This document shows positions 17,248 to 24,539 of a DNA stretch of 38,610 nt, one piece after another. Position 1 is the first letter of the stretch. The number at the start of each line of letters is the position of its first letter. The notes beneath the pieces are model-generated. The model did no database searches and was not told the DNA's origin. It saw only the letters and a program-made list of their open reading frames with translations. This DNA is from Gammaproteobacteria bacterium (lineage in GTDB: Bacteria; Pseudomonadota; Gammaproteobacteria; GCA-001735895): the NCBI GenBank assembly GCA_009937625.1, contig JAACFA010000010.1, positions 1-38,610 of the forward strand, written 5' to 3'. Both the position numbers and the translations under genes were made by a program.

Positions 17248-18303
17248 ATGAGCCTTGAAATTGATCCCAAACAAATAAAATCACTCTCACCGATCAATTC
17301 TCTGAATCCTGAAAACGCTCAAGAATTAATCAAAAAAATAACCGCTACCCAGATACAGCCCGGGCACTATATTTTCAAGAAAGGCGACCTGGACAAGTTC
17401 CATGTGTACCTGCTACAGGGAGAGGTCGAACTGGTGCAGGACAAGAAAATTGTCAAGGTCATCAAGGCGGGCTCCCCCGATGGATTGCAGCCCATCGCCC
17501 ACGGCTTTCCGCGCCCGGTATCGGCGCGCGCCAAATCCGCGGCCGTAGTTACCAAGATCAATAGCGACATGCTCGATATCATGCTGACCTGGGATCAGAC
17601 CGGCAGCTATTCGGTCGAAGCGGTTGACGAGGAAGACGACGAAACTGACTGGATGACGCGAATCCTGCAAACCCGGGCTTTCCATCGCATCCCTCCGGCC
17701 AACATCCAGGCGATGTTTATGCGCATGGAATCGGTAAGTTACAAACCCGGCGAAAAAGTCATCGAACAGGATGCCGAGGGCGATTACTTTTACATCATCA
17801 AGGAAGGCCGCTGCCTGGTAACCAGGTCTACCCCCGCCAATCCCAACGGTGTCAAGCTTGCAACCCTGTCGGTGGGGGACAGCTTCGGTGAAGAAGCCCT
17901 GATTTCCGACAGCAAGCGTAACGCTACAATTACCATGCTTACCGATGGCCACCTGATGCGACTCAACAAGGAGGATTTCAACTCCCTGCTAAACGAACCG
18001 CTGCTTAACTGGGTCGATTACGACGAAGGCAAGAAGCTGGTAGCGGAGGGTGCGGTCTGGTTCGATGTGCGATTGCCGACAGAGCACAAGGCCAAACACA
18101 TCAAGGGCAGTATCAACATTCCGTTGATTTTTTTGCGCATGAAGGCAAATTCGCTCGACACCGACAAGAAATACGTTATTTACTGTGATACCGGTCGCCG
18201 CAGCTCAGCCGCTTCATTTCTGCTGAACGAAAAAGATATCGAAACCTATGTATTAAGGGACGGAGTCGATACCGCCGAGCCTGCTGACCTCGTAACCGCC
18301 TGA
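17248..18303 (+). CDS. Protein with two cyclic-nucleotide-binding domains and a C-terminal rhodanese domain
   Basis: Predicted 351-residue cytoplasmic cNMP sensor with a sulfur-transfer or redox output. The first cNBD (about residues 20-120) begins PGHYIFKKGDLDKFHVYLLQG but its phosphate-binding cassette is degenerate. The second (about 148-258) has FGEEALISDSKRNATI, keeping the Gly-Glu and the Arg that normally hold the cyclic phosphate. The rhodanese domain (about 262-345) has an active-site loop C313-DTGRRS. An acidic linker (DEEDDETD) joins the two cNBDs. It lies beside a kinase/cyclase operon, so cAMP made by the CHASE2 cyclase is a natural ligand candidate; that link is inferred. There is no DNA-binding domain, so it is not a CRP-type regulator. 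Confidence 0.88.
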   Translation: MSLEIDPKQIKSLSPINSLNPENAQELIKKITATQIQPGHYIFKKGDLDKFHVYLLQGEVELVQDKKIVKVIKAGSPDGLQPIAHGFPRPVSARAKSAAVVTKINSDMLDIMLTWDQTGSYSVEAVDEEDDETDWMTRILQTRAFHRIPPANIQAMFMRMESVSYKPGEKVIEQDAEGDYFYIIKEGRCLVTRSTPANPNGVKLATLSVGDSFGEEALISDSKRNATITMLTDGHLMRLNKEDFNSLLNEPLLNWVDYDEGKKLVAEGAVWFDVRLPTEHKAKHIKGSINIPLIFLRMKANSLDTDKKYVIYCDTGRRSSAASFLLNEKDIETYVLRDGVDTAEPADLVTA

Positions 18304-18328
18304 GTCTCTGACAGGCATCATTTGACAA

Positions 18329-19930
18329 CTAGCCTGCATATCCCGGGATCAGGCTTTCATCGATTTCATCTATCTGTTCTGGGTCCAGAAACTCTTCCGC
18401 ATAATCCAGGTAAACCCTTTCACGGATGAACACTTCAAAGATATCCGGATCGATGTGCTGATCTTTTTTCATGCGCCCCATGATCTTGAGACACTCGGAT
18501 AACTTCTTGCCTTTCTTGTAGGGTCGGTCGCTTGCGGTCAGCGCTTCAAATATATCCGCGACCGCCATGATGCGCGCCTGCACCGACATCTCGTCGCGAC
18601 GCAGTCCGCGTGGATAACCGCTGCCGTCCATTTTTTCATGATGCCCGCCGGCATACTCGGGCACATTCTGCAAGTTCCTCGGAAACGGCAGGGATTCAAG
18701 CATCTTGATGGTAGCAACGATGTGATTGTTGATTACCTCGCGTTCAGCCTCGTTCAAGGTGCCACGTTTAATACTGAGATTTAACACTTCGTCCTCGGTT
18801 AACAGCGGCCTGCGCCGGCCCCAGGCGTCGAGCCACTCGACCTGGGCCAGCTGCTGTACCCGTGCAATATCTTCGTCATGCATGGATTCACCACCGACGT
18901 TGACCTCGCGCAGAAACTCGAAATCCCGTCGATACTGTTGGCATTTCCGCTCGTAAACGATACGCGCCTGCTCGTTGGATTGCCCTGCCCCGCCAACTAT
19001 ACAACTACGCAGATATTCGATCTCGGCATCACGATTAAGGATTTCGAAGCGTGCTTCCAGGGCATGAATTCGATCGTAAATCGTTTCCAGTTTAGTCGAC
19101 TTGTCCATCACGTGCTCAGGCGTAACCACCTTGCCGCAATCGTGCAACCAGGCGGCGGTCTCGAGTTCGTAGCGATCCTTGTCGGTTATCCTGAAATTTT
19201 TAAGCGAACCCCGTTGCGTCCGATGCGCGGCCTCGGCCAACATCATCGTGAGCACCGGAATGCGCCGACAGTGCCCGCCGGTATGGGGTGACTTGTCGTC
19301 GATCGCCGATGCTATCATTCGGATAAAAGATTCGAACAACATCTGCAGCTCGGAAATCAACCGGCGCTGCGTAAGCGCAACTGCCGCCTGCGAGGCCAGC
19401 GACTCAGCCAACTGCTGTTCAACCGCGCTGAACGGATTAACTTCGCCGGTTTCGATATTCCGGGCGTTTATCAACTGCAGCACGCCGATGATTTCCTGCT
19501 CATGATCCTTGAGCGGAAAGGTCAGCATCGACCGTGTTCGGTATCCCGTCTTGCTATCGAAGTCACGAGTACCGGAAAAATCGAAACCATCCTCGTTATA
19601 GGCATCGGCTATGTTTATAGTTTCGCCTGACAACACGCAGTGGGTAACGACGTTGCTGTGATTCTCGCGGCCATCGACGACCAGGGGAATGGCCGGAAAG
19701 GTGATTTCATTACCCGAGGTGCCGCCCATCTGGATACCGAGCGAATCGTTGGAAATGATCTCGAAACTGAGCTTGTCGTCCTGTAGGAAATAAAGCGAAC
19801 CGCCATCCGCATGAGTTAAAGATTTTGCGCCCATCATAATTAACTCGAGCAGCCTGGGAGTATCGTTTTCCGCCGACAACGCGATACCGATCTCGTTAAG
19901 CCGTTCGATTCTCTGGAGCAATTCTGACAT
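18329..19930 (-). CDS. GAF domain / HD-GYP c-di-GMP phosphodiesterase-like protein
   Basis: Predicted 533-residue cytoplasmic signalling phosphodiesterase. The ATG at 19930 (MSELLQRIERLNEIG) is preferred over an upstream TTG at 19981. An N-terminal GAF domain (about 10-185) precedes an HD-GYP domain with WLHDCGK (H263, D264) and the full signature HHEKMDGSGYP (430-440), so it is expected to hydrolyse cyclic di-GMP. Between HD and the next metal His (NNHIVATIKML, about H403) there are about 139 residues instead of the usual 30-40, a predicted helical insert rich in charged residues. The gene converges on the cNMP/rhodanese gene (25-base gap) and is divergent from the kinase operon. Confidence 0.9.
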   Translation of the reverse strand: MSELLQRIERLNEIGIALSAENDTPRLLELIMMGAKSLTHADGGSLYFLQDDKLSFEIISNDSLGIQMGGTSGNEITFPAIPLVVDGRENHSNVVTHCVLSGETINIADAYNEDGFDFSGTRDFDSKTGYRTRSMLTFPLKDHEQEIIGVLQLINARNIETGEVNPFSAVEQQLAESLASQAAVALTQRRLISELQMLFESFIRMIASAIDDKSPHTGGHCRRIPVLTMMLAEAAHRTQRGSLKNFRITDKDRYELETAAWLHDCGKVVTPEHVMDKSTKLETIYDRIHALEARFEILNRDAEIEYLRSCIVGGAGQSNEQARIVYERKCQQYRRDFEFLREVNVGGESMHDEDIARVQQLAQVEWLDAWGRRRPLLTEDEVLNLSIKRGTLNEAEREVINNHIVATIKMLESLPFPRNLQNVPEYAGGHHEKMDGSGYPRGLRRDEMSVQARIMAVADIFEALTASDRPYKKGKKLSECLKIMGRMKKDQHIDPDIFEVFIRERVYLDYAEEFLDPEQIDEIDESLIPGYAG

Positions 19931-20260
19931 TCGTTGATACCCGACCTGCAATGGGAAACGGGATTTTTCGGTGCAGATCAAATCAAGTCTAGGTCAATCG
20001 ACTGGCAATTCAAATTGGTAATCTTAATCAACTTTTTAGGGCTAAGCTCTGGTAAAAATGGGCATACGACCTTATAGTCTAAGGCCATCGCGATTTAATT
20101 GGTGGGCGGGTAGACTTCAAGCTGTTAACCAGTTCATGGTGATCGTATAAACTATTGAATAATATACGATTTGAATTCTGGTTTTATCCAGTCGCAAGTC
20201 CTGCAACAAACCACGACAAACAGCAGGACGGCTAATAATAATTTGAACTATGGAGACGGT
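19931..20260. other. Divergent control region between the HD-GYP gene and the kinase operon
   Basis: 330 bases without a gene. On the plus strand TGTTAA (20123-20128), 17 bases, TATAAA (20146-20151) is a possible kinase-operon promoter, followed by an AT-rich stretch (ATTGAATAATATACG) and a long leader of about 100 bases. On the minus strand TTGAAT and TAGACT with 16 bases between are a weak candidate for the HD-GYP gene. No terminator or RNA motif is recognised. Confidence 0.35.
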
Positions 20261-22891
20261 ATGAGAACCCGTTTTTGGAGTAGCGACTGGTTCGCAGGGC
20301 TGACGATTACCATCGTGGTGGTCCTGTTTTCGGGTGCGGCCCCGTTCCAGAGTCTCGAACGCAGCTTCTACGACTGGGGCGTCCGATCTACCGACCGTGT
20401 ACCTACCGAAAAAATTGCCGTGATCGCTATCGACGATGCCAGTATCGATAATATCGGGCGCTGGCCCTGGCCGCGAGATCTGCATGCCGAACTGATCGAC
20501 CGACTATCCGCAGGCGGCGCCAAGGTCATCGGTCAGACCGTTTTTTTCCTGGAGCCGCAGATAGATCCCGGAGCGCTGTATATTCGTGAACTAATCGAAT
20601 TTTTCTCCAACGCCAGCTTCGGCGATATCGCCGCAGATGTCGACGCGTTGGGGGCAATGCTGGAATTCGAAGGTAACAACAAGGCAGTGACCGAAATTCT
20701 CGAGTTTTACCTGCAATCCAGTATGAATACTCGTCTTAGTCAGGATATCGAAACCCTGAAATCGAGCCTGTTCGAGGCCGAGCAAGCACTCAACACCGAC
20801 GCCAAGCTTGCGGCCAGTATCGAAAATGCCAGCAACGTTGTGCTGGCGATGGTGTTCTACCTGGGTATTCCACGCGGCAAACCGGATGCAGAGCTACCCG
20901 GTTTCGTGCTCAATAATTCGATCAGCCAGGTGCGCGACCGGGTATCCGCACAGGCTAACGGGTTCTACCCGATCTCCACCGTTGCCGCACTGCCGCCAAT
21001 CGACGACGTCGGTCAATTTGCCTCGGCAATTGGGCATTTGAATACGCTGCCGGATCTTGATGGCGGTGTCCGCTCCGAACCTCTGGTATTACAGCATTAC
21101 GATCGCTACTACCCTTCCATATCGCTGCAGATAGCAGCCAAAAGCCTTAATCTCGACGTCAATGATATTCGGATAAATCTTGCCGAGAGCGTGGAACTCG
21201 GATCTTTGACCATCAAGACCGACTCGCAGCTGCGAATGAATACCTTTTTCTATTCCGGTAACCAGAGCTTCCCCGCCTTTCCGGTAGATTCCTACTACGA
21301 CGTGTTTACCGGCAAGATTCCGATCGAGAAATACAAGGATAAAATTGTCCTGATCGGGCCCACGGCAACCGGTGTCGGAACTCCCCAGGTAACGCCTATC
21401 GACCCATCGATGGCACCGGTGCTGACGCTGGCGCACTCGATTTCGAGCATACTCAACGAGGATTTCTTTATCGAGCCGGAGTGGGGTTTCTGGGCCCGCC
21501 TCGGCGTGTTCCTGCTGGTCGCACTTTACCTGATGCTGTTGATGCCGCGTCTCAAGGCGGGAGTCGCGTTTGTCGTCTCACTGGCGCTGGTGCTGGCGCT
21601 GGTAGTCACGCACTACTTGTTGATGACCACCAACACCATGTGGATCCAGGTGATGACGCCCGGAGCCCTGCTGGTCATTGGTTACCTGCTGATAACCACC
21701 AAGCGCTTCCTGGTGACCGAGCGCGGCAAGGCAAGATCGGACGAAGAATCAGCCGAGAGCAATCGTATGCTGGGTATCGCGTTTCAAACCCAGGGGCAGC
21801 TCGACATGGCATTCGAAAAGTTCCGCAAATGCAGCCCGGTGGATGAGCAGGTGCTGGAGGCAATGTACAACCTGGCGCTCGATTTCGAACGCAAGCGCCA
21901 GTTCAACAAGGCCACTTCGGTGTATCAGTACATGACGCAGCATGAGAAAGGCTTCCGTGACGTCGAAAACAGAATGGGCCGGGCACAAAAAATGGAAGAG
22001 ACCGTCATGCTGGGTGGCAGCGGCGCTCATGCCGGCGGCACCCTGATGCTGGACCAGGGTGGTGTCGAGAAACCGATGCTGGGTCGCTACGAAGTCGAAA
22101 AAGAACTCGGCAAGGGCTCGATGGGCATCGTGTATCTCGGAAAGGACCCAAAAATAAGCCGCGTGGTTGCGATCAAGACCCTGGCGCTGGCCCAGGAATT
22201 CGATGCTGACGAACTGGAAGAGGTCAAGCAGCGTTTTTTCCGTGAAGCCGAGACCGCGGGACGTCTCAATCATCCCAACATCGTCACTATCTACGACGCT
22301 GGCGAAGAACACGACCTGGCTTACATTGCGATGGAATTCCTGCAAGGGCATGACCTCGCGAGATACTGCAAACCTGACAACTTGTTGAAGATGCGCCTGG
22401 TGCTAAGTATCGTTGCGCGCGCCGCCGAGGGTCTCGATTACGCCCATCGGCAAAACGTTGTGCACCGCGATGTCAAGCCGGCGAATATCATGTACGAACC
22501 GGAATCCGATACCGTCAAGATCACCGATTTCGGCATCGCTCGCATCACCGATTCCAGTAAAACCAAAACCGGAACGGTACTGGGCACACCCTCGTACATG
22601 TCACCGGAGCAGTTAGCCGGAAAGAAAGTGGACGGCCGTTCCGACCTGTTCTCGCTGGGTGTCATGCTGTACCAGATGCTGTCGGGCTCGTTGCCGTTCA
22701 AGGCCGACTCCATGGCCAGCCTGATGTTTAAAATTACTAACGAGGAGGCGGCGGACGTCAGAACGCTTCGCCCTGAAGTGCCAGAGACCCTGTCGGCGGT
22801 TATCAACAAGGCCTTGACCAAGGACGTGGAACAGCGCTATCAAACCGGAATTGAATTTGCGAATGCGCTAAAAGCGTTTTTAAAGAGCTAG
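20261..22891 (+). CDS. CHASE2-domain transmembrane serine/threonine protein kinase (PknB-like)
   Basis: Predicted 876-residue membrane receptor kinase. The ATG at 20261 is chosen because GGAG stands 7 bases upstream. Order: TM1 (about 10-27), CHASE2 sensor outside the membrane (about 30-395, starting IAVIAIDDASIDNIGRWPW) with a ~95-residue insert (97-191), three further TMs (about 408-484), a TPR-like region (about 500-570), a linker with T581-VML and T594-LML, and a complete Hanks-type kinase domain (609-876). Kinase residues are intact: GKGSMG loop, VAIK (K639), HRDVKPAN (D737), DFG (D756), GTPSYMSPEQ. First gene of the operon with PP2C, FHA and cyclase genes. The ligand is unknown. Confidence 0.93.
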   Translation: MRTRFWSSDWFAGLTITIVVVLFSGAAPFQSLERSFYDWGVRSTDRVPTEKIAVIAIDDASIDNIGRWPWPRDLHAELIDRLSAGGAKVIGQTVFFLEPQIDPGALYIRELIEFFSNASFGDIAADVDALGAMLEFEGNNKAVTEILEFYLQSSMNTRLSQDIETLKSSLFEAEQALNTDAKLAASIENASNVVLAMVFYLGIPRGKPDAELPGFVLNNSISQVRDRVSAQANGFYPISTVAALPPIDDVGQFASAIGHLNTLPDLDGGVRSEPLVLQHYDRYYPSISLQIAAKSLNLDVNDIRINLAESVELGSLTIKTDSQLRMNTFFYSGNQSFPAFPVDSYYDVFTGKIPIEKYKDKIVLIGPTATGVGTPQVTPIDPSMAPVLTLAHSISSILNEDFFIEPEWGFWARLGVFLLVALYLMLLMPRLKAGVAFVVSLALVLALVVTHYLLMTTNTMWIQVMTPGALLVIGYLLITTKRFLVTERGKARSDEESAESNRMLGIAFQTQGQLDMAFEKFRKCSPVDEQVLEAMYNLALDFERKRQFNKATSVYQYMTQHEKGFRDVENRMGRAQKMEETVMLGGSGAHAGGTLMLDQGGVEKPMLGRYEVEKELGKGSMGIVYLGKDPKISRVVAIKTLALAQEFDADELEEVKQRFFREAETAGRLNHPNIVTIYDAGEEHDLAYIAMEFLQGHDLARYCKPDNLLKMRLVLSIVARAAEGLDYAHRQNVVHRDVKPANIMYEPESDTVKITDFGIARITDSSKTKTGTVLGTPSYMSPEQLAGKKVDGRSDLFSLGVMLYQMLSGSLPFKADSMASLMFKITNEEAADVRTLRPEVPETLSAVINKALTKDVEQRYQTGIEFANALKAFLKS

Positions 22892-22904
22892 TCCTGGTAG
22901 TCAT

Positions 22905-23729
22905 ATGAACTTGCAAAACAAGATAACGATAAAAGGCCTGACCGATACCGGCATGGTTCGCAGCAAGAACGAGGACGCCATAGGTTACGACAGCGCTCTG
23001 GGTCTCGTGGTGCTCGCGGATGGGATGGGCGGACATCGCGGAGGCGAAATAGCCAGCAGCATGACGGTCGACGCCATCATCGAGCGGATGCAGCAGCACT
23101 TGCCCGAAATCACTCCCGGAGAGGTAGACGAAGCTAGCGGCTTCTCGTTGGAATCGATTTGCATTCAGGATGCCGTTGTCGCCGCCAACGAACTTGTCTA
23201 CAAGACAGCCGAAGCTAACGCAGAACAAAAGGGTATGGGCACCACTATCGTGGTGTTGCAGTTTTACAACAATTCCTTTTCACTCGCCCACATTGGCGAC
23301 TCACGCTGCTATCGACTGCGTAACGGAAAGTTTGAGCAAATTACCAAGGATCACTCGCTGCTGCAGGAGCTCATTGATCGCGGATTTTATACGCCCGAAG
23401 AAGCTCGTAATTCGATGAATAAAAATCTCGTTACGCGTGCTTTGGGTATCGATCCGATCGTCATGCCAGACATTCAGGAAGATATAGTCCTGAAAAATGA
23501 TATATATCTGCTATGTTCAGACGGACTAACCGATCTGGTTGAAGATGAAGATATATACTACACTATTAAGGAATTTAGTGCTAATCTAGAAGAAGCTGCC
23601 AAGCAATTGATTACAAAGGCAAACCAGAATGGTGGAAAGGACAATATTTCGGTAATGCTGTGCCGAATTGACGAAGATTTTTCGACCAAGCAGGGCTGGT
23701 TCAAAAAGTTCGCCGCTTGGTTCGATTAA
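22905..23729 (+). CDS. PP2C-family serine/threonine protein phosphatase
   Basis: Predicted 274-residue soluble metal-dependent phosphatase that would reverse phosphorylation by the kinase encoded 13 bases upstream. Metal and phosphate residues of the PPM family are present: the Arg/Asp block GMVRSKNEDA (D24), LADGMGGHRGGE (D39-G40), GDSRCYR, KDHSLLQELIDRG, CSDGLTD (D206) and GGKDNISV (D246). No membrane segment is seen. Related stand-alone phosphatases (PstP, PppA, Stp types) are partners of bacterial Hanks kinases. Likely co-transcribed with the kinase. Confidence 0.94.
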   Translation: MNLQNKITIKGLTDTGMVRSKNEDAIGYDSALGLVVLADGMGGHRGGEIASSMTVDAIIERMQQHLPEITPGEVDEASGFSLESICIQDAVVAANELVYKTAEANAEQKGMGTTIVVLQFYNNSFSLAHIGDSRCYRLRNGKFEQITKDHSLLQELIDRGFYTPEEARNSMNKNLVTRALGIDPIVMPDIQEDIVLKNDIYLLCSDGLTDLVEDEDIYYTIKEFSANLEEAAKQLITKANQNGGKDNISVMLCRIDEDFSTKQGWFKKFAAWFD

Positions 23730-23773
23730 CGGAATACACCCAGTAGAAACTACTCTAGAGGCTGGATAATAAC

Positions 23774-24496
23774 ATGGTCGCAAAACTGATCACTACATCA
23801 AGCACGGGCGAAAAAACCGAGTACGAGTTGGTCAACGAAACAACTACGATTGGGCGCAAACCAGGCAATGACATACAAATCGATAATTTGTCCGTCAGTG
23901 GCAGACACGCGCAGGTCATTACCATTCTTGAAGATTCTTTCCTGGAAGACCTGGGTAGCACCAATGGCACCTACGTTAACGGCAAACTGGTCAAAAAGCA
24001 TGCCCTGGAAAACGGCGACAATATTACGCTTGGCAAGTATCAGATTACCTATCAAAACAATTCCGGCGGCGGCGAACAGGATTTCGAGCAAACCATGATC
24101 ATCCGCCCTGGCGAAGCGGGCATGCCCGAAGAAGCTGGCGGTAGAGAAATCGACAAGTCGGTACAGAAAATTTCTGCCGCTATCGCCTCCGAGGCAGCCA
24201 CGACTGCCGCCTCACCCATGGCGAACCGGGAAGCCTGCCTGCAATTACTGAGCGGGGCCAACGCCGGTAAGGAACTGGTACTAACCAAGGCACTGACCAC
24301 GATTGGTCAACCCGGGGTGCAGGTAGCCGCAATTACCCGCCGGCCTCAGGGCTTCTTTCTGATTCACGTCGATGGCGGCCCGAATAATAGCGTGCCTAAA
24401 GTCGGCGGCTCGCCGATCGGATCAAACGCGCACGAACTCAAAAGCCACGACATCATCGAAGTCGCTGGCGTAAAGATGGAATTCTACCTCAAGTAA
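23774..24496 (+). CDS. FHA domain protein with a second, degenerate FHA-like domain
   Basis: Predicted 240-residue cytoplasmic phosphothreonine reader. The N-terminal FHA domain (about 10-95) carries all the hallmark residues: IGRKPGNDIQI, LSVSGRHAQV and LGSTNGTYVNG. A linker has the motif EQTMII (T107) and an Ala-rich stretch. The C-terminal half (about 155-240) is FHA-like in pattern (LLSGANAGKELVL, TTIGQPG, GSPIGSNAHELKSHDIIEVAG) but has lost the GR and SxxH residues needed for phosphothreonine. It follows the phosphatase by 44 bases and precedes the cyclase by 43, so it probably acts as the adaptor of this kinase/phosphatase pair. Confidence 0.9.
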   Translation: MVAKLITTSSTGEKTEYELVNETTTIGRKPGNDIQIDNLSVSGRHAQVITILEDSFLEDLGSTNGTYVNGKLVKKHALENGDNITLGKYQITYQNNSGGGEQDFEQTMIIRPGEAGMPEEAGGREIDKSVQKISAAIASEAATTAASPMANREACLQLLSGANAGKELVLTKALTTIGQPGVQVAAITRRPQGFFLIHVDGGPNNSVPKVGGSPIGSNAHELKSHDIIEVAGVKMEFYLK

Positions 24497-24539
24497 CAAA
24501 TCTCAATACTGCTCGTCCGAACTCCACCCGGGAGCATAA

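Noticed and set aside
19931-19981. Longer N-terminus for the HD-GYP protein starting at 19981
   Set aside because: It needs a TTG start and adds residues without family resemblance; the ATG at 19930 starts a typical GAF-linked helix.
20171-20260. Longer N-terminus for the CHASE2 kinase
   Set aside because: The ATG at 20261 has a clear GGAG site and begins just before the first membrane segment; the extra 30 residues look non-coding.
20261-24496. Type VI secretion control triad (Ppk, PppA, Fha)
   Set aside because: No secretion structural genes are near, the kinase carries a CHASE2 sensor, and the operon ends in an adenylate cyclase.
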